A stretch of 64,000 nucleotides of DNA from NCBI RefSeq assembly GCF_021129235.1, contig NZ_JAJOMA010000011.1:62001-126000 (forward strand), read 5' to 3'. Positions 47,244 to 57,004 of the stretch are shown in pieces. The translations under genes were made by a program, and so were the position numbers. Origin of the DNA: Kineosporia mesophila (GTDB lineage Bacteria; Actinomycetota; Actinomycetes; Actinomycetales; Kineosporiaceae). Below the pieces are notes generated by a model. The model saw only the letters and a list, made by a program, of their open reading frames with translations. It was not told where the DNA came from and searched no databases. The stretch's first letter is position 1. Every line of letters begins with the position of its first letter.

Positions 47244-47750
47244 ATGACGAGGGTGTACGTCCCGACCACGCTGGCCGTGCTGGCGGAGACGGCGAAGCGT
47301 GGTGTGCTCAACCCGGATGCGGCCGACAGCGCTCCGCTTCCCGCGCACGCCGTGACTGCCGCGATCCGTGAGTGGTACACCGACGACGACGTCGAGAGCC
47401 TGGAGTTCGCCGCCCTGACCGAGGCCGCCGAGGCCTCGCTGCGGATGCTTGCCGAAGACCCGGCCAGGCCGCGACGCGTCGTGCTGGCCCTCGACGTGCC
47501 ACCGACGGCCGTGCGACCTGGGGGTCCTTACCGTTCCTCGGTGACGCTCGAGGTCGAGGTACCGCTGGCCGACGTCGTCAGCCTGCACATCGACGAGTCC
47601 GAAGCGGAAGACATCATCCTCGCCGGGATCGCGGCCCTGACCGCGGCCGACGGCGGCGACGAGGACGCCATGTTCGTCGTAGAGGAAGCCGGCGCCTGCG
47701 ACCTGCTCTGGTACGACATCAGCGAGATCGACGACCTGATCTCCGACTGA
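47244..47750 (+). CDS. DUF6912 family protein
   Basis: 168 residues, acidic. The start MTRVYVPTTLAVLAETAKRG and the ends of the two alpha/beta halves (AEASLRMLAEDPARPRRVVLALDV; LLWYDISEIDDLI) match the DUF6912 family, actinobacterial proteins of unknown function that sit with HAD-type genes. No catalytic or binding residues can be named. It is convergent with the DUF2505 gene. Confidence 0.75.
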   Translation: MTRVYVPTTLAVLAETAKRGVLNPDAADSAPLPAHAVTAAIREWYTDDDVESLEFAALTEAAEASLRMLAEDPARPRRVVLALDVPPTAVRPGGPYRSSVTLEVEVPLADVVSLHIDESEAEDIILAGIAALTAADGGDEDAMFVVEEAGACDLLWYDISEIDDLISD

Positions 47751-47762
47751 CAACCGTGCGGT

Positions 47763-47805
47763 GGACGGTGGTGCCGGGTCAGCGCCAGTCCCGGCGCCAC
47801 CGTCC
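47763..47805. terminator. Bidirectional 16-bp hairpin terminator
   Basis: Arms 47763-47778 and 47790-47805 pair over 16 bp with one G-T wobble; the loop is 11 nt. It fills the 63-nt gap between the convergent DUF6912 and DUF2505 genes. Confidence 0.7.
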
Positions 47806-47813
47806 TCGGTTCG

Positions 47814-48323
47814 TCAGGGATGCTCCGCCAACCAGGCCAGGCCGATGCGTCCCTCAGCGTCGATGGCAGCCCGCACCGCCGGCTCCGCGGCCTTCTCGAT
47901 CTTTCCCCCGAACAGGGGCACCTTGGCCTTGAGATCGCCCTCGACGCGCTCGGTGCAACCGCCGTCGGCCGTCGGGCCCAGGGTGAGCTGACCTGTGAGT
48001 CGCACCGGAGCCCCGCCGATCTCCACGTCGATGCTGCCGTTGCGGATACCGTCAGGCCCGGCCGGACCCCACTTCTCGGTCTGGGTGACGGTGATGCTGG
48101 AACCGACCATTCCCCGGAACGCCTCCGGGATCACGTCGGGCGGCAGCGTGCGCCGGCTCACGATCACGGCCGAGTCGCCTTCCCGATGCACCCGGACGTC
48201 CCACGGGCCCTTGGAAATTTGGCCGGTCTTCCGTTCCTGGAAGGCCTGATCGGTGAGCATCGTGAAAACGCTGCCCGGGTCAGCTGGATAGTGCATGTCA
48301 GCGGTCACGCGCACGGATGACAC
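47814..48323 (-). CDS. DUF2505 domain protein (SRPBCC-like)
   Basis: 169 residues. SSVRVTADMHYPADPGSVFTMLTDQAFQERK and the glycine-rich, beta-strand pattern that follows match DUF2505, a member of the START/SRPBCC lipid-binding superfamily; the long C-terminal helix (IEKAAEPAVRAAIDAEGRIGLAWL) closes the cavity. It probably binds a hydrophobic ligand. The start is a GTG at 48323. Divergent from gdh with about 175 bp between. Confidence 0.82.
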   Translation of the reverse strand: MSSVRVTADMHYPADPGSVFTMLTDQAFQERKTGQISKGPWDVRVHREGDSAVIVSRRTLPPDVIPEAFRGMVGSSITVTQTEKWGPAGPDGIRNGSIDVEIGGAPVRLTGQLTLGPTADGGCTERVEGDLKAKVPLFGGKIEKAAEPAVRAAIDAEGRIGLAWLAEHP

Positions 48324-48499
48324 CCTTTCGGCTCATACAGAAGATGGCCAGATCGAATCGACAACACTCCGGAGACGAGCGGACCGCGTTGTCGGCTGGT
48401 CGCCGTCGGAGGCAAGGGTAGGGTCACGGTCCGGGAGTCGCGCTGACAGTGTGGCTCCCGCGCACAGGGTTCTCTCTCACAGTTCTGGGGTGCCGCGTG

Positions 48500-51400
48500 A
48501 TGTCGGGTGGAGCTACGACGCTGCCGACAATAGAAGGGGACAGGCAGGCGCTTCTCGCAGGCGCCCAGGAGGCCGGCCGGGAGCTGATCTCCCATGAGCC
48601 ACCGGGTGAGCCACTGCCGGACCCGGGCGAGTTCCTGCACCGGTACTACCGCAACGTCGCCCTTGACGATCTGCGCGAGCGCACCTCTCTCGACCTGGCC
48701 GGGCTGGCCTTCTCGCACCGTCAGCTGGCGGCTGACCGGCCCCAGGGCAAGGCCCAGGTGCGGGTGCTCACGCCGACGACCGAGACCGACGGGTGGTCGT
48801 GCGGGCACACCGTCATCGAGATCGTCGTCGAGGACATGCCGTTCCTTGTCGACTCGGTGAACGCCGAGCTCGCCCGTCTGGGCTGTGAGCTCCAGATGAC
48901 GATCCACCCGCAGTTCGTCGTGCGCCGTGACATCACCGGTTCGATGCTCGAGGTCCTCCGGATGGAACCGCATCTGGCAGCGTCCCGCGCAGCCGGTGCC
49001 AGTGGGCAGTCCTTGCCACGTGACGCCCACGCCGAGTCGTGGATCCACGTCGAGGTGGGTCGCGAGACCGATCCTGAGCGGGTTGCCGCCATGGAGCGTG
49101 GTCTGCGCCGGGTGCTCGACGATGTCCGGGTGGCGGTCGAGGACTGGCCCAAGATGCGAGCCACCGCCGATCGGATCGCCGGCGAACTGCTCCAGGTTCC
49201 GCCCACCGGCCCGGCGCGGGCCGAGATGGAGGAGGGGGCCGAACTCCTGCGCTGGCTGGCCGCCGGTCACTTCACCTTCATCGGTTACCGCGAGTACGAC
49301 CTGGTCGAGCGGGACGGTGAGGACCTTCTGATCGCCCGTACCGGGACCGGTCTGGGAGTGCTGCGCCACGATCAGCTTCCGCGTACCGCCGGGCGTCTGA
49401 CCCCCAAGGCCCGGGTGAAGGCACGGGAGCAGTCGCTGCTCGTTCTGACCAAGGCCAACTCGCGCTCCACCGTGCACCGGGCCGGGTACCTCGACTACAT
49501 CGGCGTGAAGGTGTTTGACGCGCAGGGCCGGGTGACCGGGGAACGTCGCTTCCTCGGCCTGTACGCGTCCACCGCGTACACGGCCGACGTTCGGGACGTG
49601 CCGGTCATCAGCCGCAAGGCCGAGGCGGTGCTGGCCGCCGGCGGGTTCACCCCGGACAGTCACTCTGGCAAGGACCTGCTGGAGATTCTCCAGGTCTATC
49701 CTCGCGACGAACTGTTCGAGATCGACGCCGATATGCTCGCCTGGGTCACGATGACCGTGATGCAGTTGCAGGAACGGCGCCGTACCCGGCTCTTCCTGCG
49801 GGTGGAGGACTACGGCCGGTACGTCTCCTGCCTCGTGTTCCTGCCTCGTGACCGGTACGTCACCTCGGTGCGGCTGGGCATCGAACGGGTGCTGCGGGAG
49901 GCGATCGGCGCGCGGACGGCGGACTACACCGCGCGTGTCACCGAATCGGTGCTCGCCCGGCTGCACTTCGTGGTGCGGGTGGAGGCCGGTGCCGCGGTAC
50001 CCGATCTCGACCTGGACGCACTCGAGCAGCAGCTGGTGCAGCTGACGCGTAGTTGGGACGACGACTTCGCCGAGGCCGCCGCCCAGGAGGTCGGTGACAC
50101 CGCTGGAGCTCGTCTGGTGCGGGAGTGGGGGGCCGGCATCGGCCAGGCCTATCGCGTAGACGTCGATCCCCGTACTGCCGTTGAGGACCTCTGCCGCCTG
50201 GACTCTATGGATTCGGCCCAGGGACGCTCCGCCGTTCTTGGCGTGAAGCTGTACGAGCTGGCGGGCGCTGCCCCCGGGGAGCACCGGTTCGTGCTGTACC
50301 GCCGCGAGCCGCTGTCCCTGTCGGCGGTGTTGCCCTATCTCAGCAACCTCGGCGTCGAGGTGGTGGACGAGCGCCCGTATGCCTTCAGCTCGGCCTCCGG
50401 CCGCAAGGGTTACATCTACGACTTCGGCCTGCGGGGCACCCGTCGGCCCTTGACGTCCGGCGCACCCACGTATGAGCGTCTGCACCGGCTGTTCTGCGAG
50501 GCCTTCGAATCGGCCTGGTGGGGCGAGGCGGAGAGCGACGGCTTCGAGCGGCTCGTCCTGACCGCGGGCCTGGACTGGCGACAGGTCTCGGTGTTGCGCG
50601 GCTACGCCCGCTATCTGCGCCAGACCGGCTCCACCTTCGGGCAGGATTACATCGGGGACTGCCTGGTCGCCAACTCCGAGATCGCCGTGATGCTGGTCGA
50701 GCTGTTCGAGACTCGCTTCGACCCGGACCGGTTCGTCGACGGGACGGATTCCGGGGGCCGGGCCACAGCCATCGACGACCTGGTGTCCCGGATCTCCACG
50801 GCTCTCGACAACGTCTCGAGCCTCGACCAGGACCGGATTCTGCGGTCGTTCCTGGCGCTGGTGCAGGCAACCACCCGCACCAACCGGTACCTGCTCGAGG
50901 ACGACGTCGAGCCCGCGACCGGCATCCGCCGGGCGCTGGCCTTCAAGCTGGACCCGCACGAGGTGCCGGACCTTCCCGCACCACGGCCCGCCCACGAGAT
51001 CTTCGTCTACTCGCCGTGGGTCGAGGGCGTGCACCTGCGGTTCGGCGCCGTGGCCCGAGGTGGTCTGCGCTGGAGCGACCGCCGTGAGGACTTCCGCACC
51101 GAGATCCTCGGCCTGGTGAAGGCCCAGATGGTGAAGAACGCCGTGATCGTGCCGACCGGCGCCAAGGGCGGTTTCGTCGCCAAGCAACTGCCGGACCCGG
51201 TGGTCGACCGTGATGCCTGGCTGGCCGAGGGCATCGCCTGCTACCGCAGCTTCATCGGCTCGTTGCTCGATGTCACCGACAACCGGGTGATGGAGGACAG
51301 CATCCAGCAGATCGTGCCCCCGCCCCGGGTTTTCCGGCACGACGGCGACGACAGTTACCTGGTCGTCGCGGCGGACAAGGGCACGGCCGCGTTCTCTGAC

Positions 51401-53464
51401 CTGGCCAACGAGGTGGCTGCCGGCTACGGCTTCTGGCTCGGGGACGCGTTCGCCTCGGGCGGCTCGGTCGGTTACGACCACAAGGTCATGGGCATCACAG
51501 CCCGGGGCGCCTGGGAGAGCGTCGACCGGCACTTCCGCGAGCTCGGCCACGACGTTGCCACGATGCGCACCACCGCGGTCGGCGTCGGTGACATGAGCGG
51601 CGACGTGTTCGGCAACGGGATGTTGCTGTCGAAGGCTCTGCAGCTCGTGGCCGCCTTCGACCACCGGCACATCTTCCTCGACCCTGATCCGGACCCGCAG
51701 ACGTCGTACGACGAGCGCGCGCGGATGTTCCGCCTGCCCCGCTCGAGCTGGGCCGACTACGACACCGCCCTGATCAGCAAAGGCGGCGGTGTTCACCCGC
51801 GCAGCGCCAAGTCGATCCCGATCTCGCCCGAGGTCGCTCAGCGTCTGGGCATCCCGACATCGCGCACCGCGATGCCCCCGAACGAACTGATGAAGATCAT
51901 CCTCGGCGCACCGGTCGATCTGCTCTGGAACGGCGGCATCGGTACCTACGTCAAGGCCTCCAGTGAGAGCCACGGCGACGCGGGGGACAAGGCCAACGAC
52001 GCGATCCGGCTGAACGGCCGCGATCTGCGGGCCCGGGTCGTGGGGGAGGGCGGCAACCTCGGCCTGACCCAGCTCGGGCGCGTGGAGGCCGCGCTCTGCG
52101 GGGTACGGGTCAACACCGACGCCATCGACAACTCGGCCGGGGTGGACTGCTCCGACCACGAGGTCAATATCAAGATCCTTCTGGACGCACTGGTCACCGC
52201 CGGTCGTCTGGACGCCGGTGAGCGCACCGACCTGCTGGCCTCGATGACCGACGACGTGGCCCGGCTGGTTCTGCGGGACAACTACGAGCAGAACGTGCTG
52301 CTCGGCAACGCTCGTCAGCAGTCCCGCGGCATGCTGCCGGTGCACCAGCGATTCATCCAGGCGCTGGAGGCCCGCGGTGCCCTGGACCGTGCCCTGGAGT
52401 ACCTGCCGGACGACACGACGATCGCCGAGCGGAAGTCCGCCGAGCTGGGCCTGACCTCGCCCGAGTTCTCCGTGCTCGTGGCCTACGCCAAGCTCACCCT
52501 GACCGACGACATCGTCGACACGGAGCTGCCGGACGACCCCTGGCTGGACCGGGTGCTGACGGGCTATTTCCCGCCGCAGATCGGCAAGGCCTACGGCGAT
52601 GCCCTGGCCGCGCATCCGCTGCGCCGTCAGATCGTCACCACCTGCCTGGTCAACGACATGGTCAACCGGGGTGGCATCACGTTCGCCCACCGCTGCCAGG
52701 AGGAGACCGGCGCCGAGCCCGAGCAGATCGCCCGCGCCTACATCGTGGCCCGGGAGATCTTCGGCTTCGAGAGCTTCGCCCAGAGCGTGGAGGCCCTCGA
52801 CGGTCTGCTCTCCACCAACGACCAGGCCGCGTTGTACCTGGGCTTCCGCCGGTTGCTGGACCGTGCGGTGCGCTGGTTCATTCAGGCCGTGCCCGGCACG
52901 ATCGACATCGCCGAGCAGGTGGCCCGGTTCGGCCCGGCGATCTCCGAACTGGCACCGCAGATCCCCGAGCTCGTCGCCCCCGAACAGCGCACGGTGCTGG
53001 CGGCGGAGATCGAGGAGTGGAAGCGGCGGGGCGTGCCGGAGCCGCTGGCCCGGCAGGCAGCGGGCCTGCTGACCCGCTACATGCTGCTCGACATCACCCA
53101 GATCGCCAGCCGACTGGACGCTGACCCGGCGGAGGTGGCACGGGTCTATCTGACGCTGTCGGAGCGCTACGGCGGCCAGGGGCTCCTGCGCCGAATCTCT
53201 GGGCTGACCCGTAGCGACCGCTGGAAACTGCAGGCGCGGGCCTCGCTGCGGGCCGACCTGTACGCAGCGCTGGAGTCGCTGACCGTTGCCGTGCTCACGA
53301 AGACGGGCCCGGGAGAGCCGGCTGACCGGATCTCCGAGTTCGAGGCGGCGAACTCGGAGCGGGTGACCCGGGTCCGCACGACGCTGGAGGACGTGGAGCG
53401 GCTGCCGACGGCCGACGTGGCCGCGCTGTCGGTGGTGCTGCGCTCGCTGCGGAGCATTGTGTGA
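48500..53464 (+). CDS. gdh: NAD-specific glutamate dehydrogenase, large (180-kDa) class
   Basis: Converts glutamate to 2-oxoglutarate and ammonia with NAD+. At 1654 residues it is the L_180 class, like Streptomyces and M. tuberculosis Rv2476c. N-terminal ACT-like regions (LVDSVNAELARLGCELQMTIHPQFVV) precede the catalytic core near residues 830-900 (FRTEILGLVKAQMVKNAVIVPTGAKGGFV, with the conserved Lys residues) and the Rossmann part (NGGIGTYVKAS). ATG 48500 was chosen; an in-frame GTG at 48449 would add 17 residues. No paralogous small GDH is visible. The gene stands alone. Confidence 0.93.
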   Translation: MSGGATTLPTIEGDRQALLAGAQEAGRELISHEPPGEPLPDPGEFLHRYYRNVALDDLRERTSLDLAGLAFSHRQLAADRPQGKAQVRVLTPTTETDGWSCGHTVIEIVVEDMPFLVDSVNAELARLGCELQMTIHPQFVVRRDITGSMLEVLRMEPHLAASRAAGASGQSLPRDAHAESWIHVEVGRETDPERVAAMERGLRRVLDDVRVAVEDWPKMRATADRIAGELLQVPPTGPARAEMEEGAELLRWLAAGHFTFIGYREYDLVERDGEDLLIARTGTGLGVLRHDQLPRTAGRLTPKARVKAREQSLLVLTKANSRSTVHRAGYLDYIGVKVFDAQGRVTGERRFLGLYASTAYTADVRDVPVISRKAEAVLAAGGFTPDSHSGKDLLEILQVYPRDELFEIDADMLAWVTMTVMQLQERRRTRLFLRVEDYGRYVSCLVFLPRDRYVTSVRLGIERVLREAIGARTADYTARVTESVLARLHFVVRVEAGAAVPDLDLDALEQQLVQLTRSWDDDFAEAAAQEVGDTAGARLVREWGAGIGQAYRVDVDPRTAVEDLCRLDSMDSAQGRSAVLGVKLYELAGAAPGEHRFVLYRREPLSLSAVLPYLSNLGVEVVDERPYAFSSASGRKGYIYDFGLRGTRRPLTSGAPTYERLHRLFCEAFESAWWGEAESDGFERLVLTAGLDWRQVSVLRGYARYLRQTGSTFGQDYIGDCLVANSEIAVMLVELFETRFDPDRFVDGTDSGGRATAIDDLVSRISTALDNVSSLDQDRILRSFLALVQATTRTNRYLLEDDVEPATGIRRALAFKLDPHEVPDLPAPRPAHEIFVYSPWVEGVHLRFGAVARGGLRWSDRREDFRTEILGLVKAQMVKNAVIVPTGAKGGFVAKQLPDPVVDRDAWLAEGIACYRSFIGSLLDVTDNRVMEDSIQQIVPPPRVFRHDGDDSYLVVAADKGTAAFSDLANEVAAGYGFWLGDAFASGGSVGYDHKVMGITARGAWESVDRHFRELGHDVATMRTTAVGVGDMSGDVFGNGMLLSKALQLVAAFDHRHIFLDPDPDPQTSYDERARMFRLPRSSWADYDTALISKGGGVHPRSAKSIPISPEVAQRLGIPTSRTAMPPNELMKIILGAPVDLLWNGGIGTYVKASSESHGDAGDKANDAIRLNGRDLRARVVGEGGNLGLTQLGRVEAALCGVRVNTDAIDNSAGVDCSDHEVNIKILLDALVTAGRLDAGERTDLLASMTDDVARLVLRDNYEQNVLLGNARQQSRGMLPVHQRFIQALEARGALDRALEYLPDDTTIAERKSAELGLTSPEFSVLVAYAKLTLTDDIVDTELPDDPWLDRVLTGYFPPQIGKAYGDALAAHPLRRQIVTTCLVNDMVNRGGITFAHRCQEETGAEPEQIARAYIVAREIFGFESFAQSVEALDGLLSTNDQAALYLGFRRLLDRAVRWFIQAVPGTIDIAEQVARFGPAISELAPQIPELVAPEQRTVLAAEIEEWKRRGVPEPLARQAAGLLTRYMLLDITQIASRLDADPAEVARVYLTLSERYGGQGLLRRISGLTRSDRWKLQARASLRADLYAALESLTVAVLTKTGPGEPADRISEFEAANSERVTRVRTTLEDVERLPTADVAALSVVLRSLRSIV

Positions 53465-53504
53465 CCGGCCCATGCTGAGTAAACGCGCCTGAGCCCCCGG
53501 ATGT

Positions 53505-53541
53505 GAGGTCCGCGACGGTACGACTTTCCCGTCGCGGCCTC
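53505..53541 (+). terminator. gdh terminator hairpin
   Basis: Arms 53505-53518 and 53529-53541 pair over 13 bp with one bulged T and a 10-nt loop. It lies 40 nt after the gdh stop and 42 nt before pdtaS. Confidence 0.6.
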
Positions 53542-53582
53542 CACCGCGGGTGACGGCCTGCGGCCCTCGTTAGAGTGGCCGC

Positions 53583-55082
53583 ATGCCCACGATGAAAGAC
53601 CTGGTCGCGAAGCAAACCGAACTCAACCAGGCCGACCTCGAGTGGCTGCAACTACTCACCGGCGACTGGCAGCTCCTCTCCGATCTGTCGTTCGCCGACC
53701 TGGTGCTCTGGGTGCCCCGCAAGGGTGACGGCGGCTGGATCGCCGTGGCTCACTGCCGCCCCAGCACGGGCGTCACCGTCTACTACGACGACGTCGTGGG
53801 CATGGTCGTGGACGCCGGGCGGCGTCCACTGCTGGACCGGGCCTACGAGCAGTTGCGGATCTGCCGGGAGCGGGGCACGGACTATCAGGAAGACGTGACG
53901 GTCCGCGAGGAGACCGTGCCCGTGCTGCGGGCGGGCCGGGCCATCGCGGTCCTCGCCCGGCACACCAACCTCTCGGCCGCTCGCACCCCGAGCCGGCTGG
54001 AACTCACCTATCTCCAGTGTGCGGACGAGCTGACCCGGATGATCTGCGAGGGCGAGTTCCCGGCCCCGGGTTCCCCGAGCGGTCCGCGTCGTGGTGCCCC
54101 GCGGGTGGGTGACGGCCTGATCCGGATGGACAAGGAGGGCAAGGTCACCTACGCCAGCCCGAACGCCGTGTCCGCCCTGCACCGGCTGGGGCACTTCGGT
54201 GAGGTCGTCGACCAGAGCCTGTCCGAGATCGTCACCTCGCTGCTCGACCAGCCCGGCCTGGTGGACGAGTCGCTGCCGCTGGTCCTGATGGGACGGGCCC
54301 CCTGGCGCAGTCACATCGAGAACCACGGCGCCACCCTGTCGATGCGGGCCGTTCCGCTGAAGGCGGCGGGCCAGCGGTCCGGCGCCCTGCTCCTGGTCCG
54401 GGAGATCTCCGAGCTCCGCCGGCGGGAACAGGAACTGCTCACCAAGGACGCGACGATCCGCGAGGTGCATCACCGGGTCAAGAACAACCTGCAGACGGTC
54501 GCGGCACTGCTGCGCCTGCAGGCCCGCCGGATCAAGTCGGCGGAGGGCCGGGGCGCCCTGCAGGAGGCGATGCGCCGCGTCTCCACCATCGCGCTCGTGC
54601 ACGAGACCCTCTCCGAGGGATTCGGCGAGAAGGTGGACTTCGACGACGTCGTGGGACGTACCCTGTCGCTGGCGGTCGAACTGGCGTCGCCGTCCAACTC
54701 GGTGAAGATCCGGCGCGAGGGCCGGTTCGGCGAGCTCCGGGCCGAGAATGCCACCCCGCTCGCCCTGGTGCTCACCGAGTTGGTGACCAATGCGGTGGAG
54801 CACGGTTTCCGTGACCGGGGCGGAACGGTCACGCTGATCGCGGAACGGAACGGAGCCGAACTGCGGACGACGATCCGCGACGACGGCAGCGGTCTCCCCG
54901 AGGAGTTCCGCGCCGGTGCTTCAGGTCTCGGGACACAAATCGTCCAGGCCCTGGTGAGTGGGGAGATGCGGGGGCGCATCACCTGGGAGAAGGGGCCGGA
55001 GGGAGGTACGGACGTCATCGTCGAGGTGACCCTGCGCAAGGCAATTGCCAGCGTCTCACCCGAGGACCAGCCCGAGTTCTGA
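53583..55082 (+). CDS. pdtaS: Sensor histidine kinase PdtaS (HWE/HisKA_2 type)
   Basis: 499 residues, soluble. A GAF domain (about 30-150) and a PAS domain (about 175-280) precede the phosphoacceptor helix with REVHHRVKNNLQTVAALLRLQARR (His296-His297) and the ATPase domain (LTELVTNAVEHGF; IRDDGSGLPEEF; GLGTQIVQALV). Its partner PdtaR is an RNA-binding ANTAR antiterminator; none lies in this window. Length and order match M. tuberculosis Rv3220c, which also neighbours whiB1. Signal sensed here is not predictable. Confidence 0.94.
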   Translation: MPTMKDLVAKQTELNQADLEWLQLLTGDWQLLSDLSFADLVLWVPRKGDGGWIAVAHCRPSTGVTVYYDDVVGMVVDAGRRPLLDRAYEQLRICRERGTDYQEDVTVREETVPVLRAGRAIAVLARHTNLSAARTPSRLELTYLQCADELTRMICEGEFPAPGSPSGPRRGAPRVGDGLIRMDKEGKVTYASPNAVSALHRLGHFGEVVDQSLSEIVTSLLDQPGLVDESLPLVLMGRAPWRSHIENHGATLSMRAVPLKAAGQRSGALLLVREISELRRREQELLTKDATIREVHHRVKNNLQTVAALLRLQARRIKSAEGRGALQEAMRRVSTIALVHETLSEGFGEKVDFDDVVGRTLSLAVELASPSNSVKIRREGRFGELRAENATPLALVLTELVTNAVEHGFRDRGGTVTLIAERNGAELRTTIRDDGSGLPEEFRAGASGLGTQIVQALVSGEMRGRITWEKGPEGGTDVIVEVTLRKAIASVSPEDQPEF

Positions 55083-55574
55083 AAGGCCCCCCAAACACAC
55101 GATGTCCCGGGCATCTATAAAGGTGATGCTCCGGGACACGCAGTGGCCGGAAGGCCAGGGTGTACGAATGGGATCCGTAAGTGGTTCCGGTGAGACAGCG
55201 GGAAACCTAGGACGAATCACCAACGTACGTGGTCGAACCATCAGTGACCAGTGCTCGATCGCCGAACCGGTACGTAGTTCCTGTATCAGGAGGGAACTTT
55301 CGCACCGTAATCGGTCTGTTGCCGAACGTTGCTCTGGAATGCCTTGCCCAAGAACCTCTGCCACAGGCTGGACGGCTCAGCCCCGTCAGGTGCCGGTTCT
55401 GGCAGATCGTGCGAGATGCTTCGGTGTTGCCGAGAATTGGCGACGGGTACTGCGATCCATCGACTGCTGACGTTCGGCATTCCGACCGCCGATTGTGTCG
55501 GGCGAATCGATCGAACGTACTTGAGTGACCGCAGTACCCGCGCCGGCCTGGTCTACGGTTGGCTGACGAAAAGG
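55083..55574. other. Gene-free region between convergent pdtaS and whiB1
   Basis: 492 bp with lowered GC. A hairpin lies at 55103-55138 just after pdtaS and a small one (55562-55567 with 55574-55579) overlaps the whiB1 stop. The open frames here have no coding bias or recognisable product. The length is more than two terminators need, so an untranslated transcript or remnant gene is possible. Confidence 0.5.
55103..55138 (+). terminator. pdtaS terminator hairpin
   Basis: Arms 55103-55115 and 55125-55138 pair over 13 bp with one bulged base and a 9-nt loop, starting 20 nt after the pdtaS stop. Confidence 0.55.
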
Positions 55575-55823
55575 TCAGCTGGCGCGACGGGCACGAGCGT
55601 TACGGCGCTTCAGCGCACGACGCTCGTCCTCCGACAGGCCGCCCCAGACTCCGGCGTCCTGGCCGGAGTCGATGGCCCAGCGAAGGCACGTCTCGACGAC
55701 CTCGCATCGACGGCAAACAGCTTTGGCTTCCTCGATCTGAAGGATCGCAGGGCCGGTGTTCCCGATCGGGAAGAACAGCTCCGGGTCCTCCTCGAGGCAA
55801 GCAGCCTCATGGCGCCAATCCAT
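55575..55823 (-). CDS. whiB1: WhiB1-type iron-sulfur transcription factor
   Basis: 82 residues, starting MDWRHEAACLEEDPELFFP exactly like M. tuberculosis WhiB1. The [4Fe-4S] ligands are C9, C37, C40 and C46; then GVWGGLSEDERRALKRR and a basic tail. WhiB1 is a nitric-oxide-responsive, essential regulator in mycobacteria that binds the primary sigma factor. ATG at 55823 is preferred over an in-frame GTG at 55835, whose codon abuts the GAGGA ribosome site. Convergent with pdtaS and preceded by a 755-bp gene-free control region. Confidence 0.95.
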   Translation of the reverse strand: MDWRHEAACLEEDPELFFPIGNTGPAILQIEEAKAVCRRCEVVETCLRWAIDSGQDAGVWGGLSEDERRALKRRNARARRAS

Positions 55824-56578
55824 GGGATCGTCCACTCCTCACGCCCGAACGGGCGGTTGTATACGGTTCGAGACACGGCTGCAGACGCCGTTACTCATGG
55901 ATGTTTGGCCTTCACCCGGTTTGCGGGATGTGGCCGGGGGTGACTGGGCTGACCCAGTCATCGGTGTTTGTGTTTCACGTGTTCGCACCGGATTCGGCAT
56001 CCAGCCTCACACGCTTGTGCCCGCTTTCACAAGGGTTTTCCCCGAGTGATCTGCGCGATGTCTCGTAGCCCACGGTCACGATGCAGGACTGTAGTCGTTC
56101 GAACACGCTGCGTATATACATTGCTGGTCATTGCTCTTGACAGAATCTGCCTGGTCGAACACTGGTTCGCATCCGCCGTGTCCGTTCTGTGACCCAGGGT
56201 GTGGGGCAAAGAACGCGTTTGGTGAACGCTCTCGTACGGCGCGTACATTCCTGAGTGCACGCCGTGAAAGAGCCGGAAGAGTGGTGTCAGGATTCTTCCG
56301 AGTGTTCAACGCAGAGTGAGCCGTACCTTGCTTCGGCTCTTATATTGACGCACGCGCGCCGACTCCGCAGGCTGAAGTGCCCAAAAGACCCCAATGGGGC
56401 CGACTGAGTGCATCGCCGCAAGAATGGCTTTCAAAGCCTTAAGCCTGGGCTGATGTGCTTCTGACAGTCGTTGCCGCAGAACGAACCTCGCGTCTGCGGA
56501 ACCGTGTCGAGTTCGGTTTTAGCGTAGCGGGTTTAATCGCTATCGGGTAAATGGATGATGAGGGAGAGGATGGGTCGG
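55824..56578. other. Long gene-free regulatory region upstream of whiB1
   Basis: About 755 bp, distinctly less GC-rich than the rest of the window, between the divergent whiB1 and a small membrane-protein gene. It contains TATATA near 56113, a TTGACA at 56137-56142 and a LexA-like box at 56155-56170. Small open frames (for example 56131-56319) have no coding bias. It may encode a regulatory RNA or carry several whiB1 promoters. Confidence 0.55.
56155..56170. promoter_or_regulatory. LexA (SOS) box candidate
   Basis: TCGAACACTGGTTCGC matches the actinobacterial SOS box TCGAAC-N4-GTTCGA in 11 of the 12 fixed positions; the CGAAC/GTTCG core is a perfect inverted repeat. It starts 13 nt downstream of a TTGACA on the plus strand and lies 332 nt upstream of the whiB1 start. 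Confidence 0.55.
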
Positions 56579-57001
56579 ATGGCAAGCCAGGAAAGCCCGG
56601 CGGACCGGACCGGGACCGGCGCCGAGGCGAGTGAGAGGCTGCGGCTCCTGGTGGCGGTTCTGGTCGGCCTGGAAGCGCTCGCCCTACTGGCGGGGGCCGT
56701 GGCCCTGGTGATCGAGGGCATCGGGGCCGAACGCCCGATGAACGACATCGGTCTCGCCGTCGTGGCAGCCGTCGTCGGTCTGGCCCTGGGGGGCTGTGCC
56801 CGGGCGATCCGTCAGGGCGCTCGATGGACGCGGGGCCCGGTCCTCACCTGGCAACTGCTCCAGGCGGGCGTGGGCATGCCGGTCTCCGCCAGCAGCCTCT
56901 GGTACGTCGGGATCCCGATCCTGGCCCTCGCGGTCGTCGTCGGGGTCCTCGTTGCCGGCCGTCACGTGATCGTGCGGGAGATAGAAGGGCAGGCCGCCTG
57001 A
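56579..57001 (+). CDS. Small polytopic membrane protein
   Basis: 140 residues with four hydrophobic helices (about 22-42, 52-72, 88-103 and 107-130), the first preceded by a polar, acidic N-terminus. ATG 56579 was chosen because GAGAGG lies 10 nt upstream; ATG 56570 is too close to it. A similar integral membrane gene lies near whiB1 in mycobacteria (Rv3217c region), which is the only hint of identity. No function can be assigned. Convergent with the sigma-factor gene. Confidence 0.7.
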   Translation: MASQESPADRTGTGAEASERLRLLVAVLVGLEALALLAGAVALVIEGIGAERPMNDIGLAVVAAVVGLALGGCARAIRQGARWTRGPVLTWQLLQAGVGMPVSASSLWYVGIPILALAVVVGVLVAGRHVIVREIEGQAA

Positions 57002-57004
57002 CAC

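Noticed and set aside
48305-53473. Very long open frame on the minus strand opposite gdh (over 1700 codons)
   Set aside because: It is the antisense of a strongly conserved glutamate dehydrogenase, with no recognisable motif; high GC removes stop codons from the opposite strand.
56131-56319. 62-codon open frame next to the LexA-like box
   Set aside because: Composition (Cys, Pro, Arg, Ser) and lack of codon bias argue against a protein. An SOS-induced RNA or peptide cannot be excluded without transcript data.
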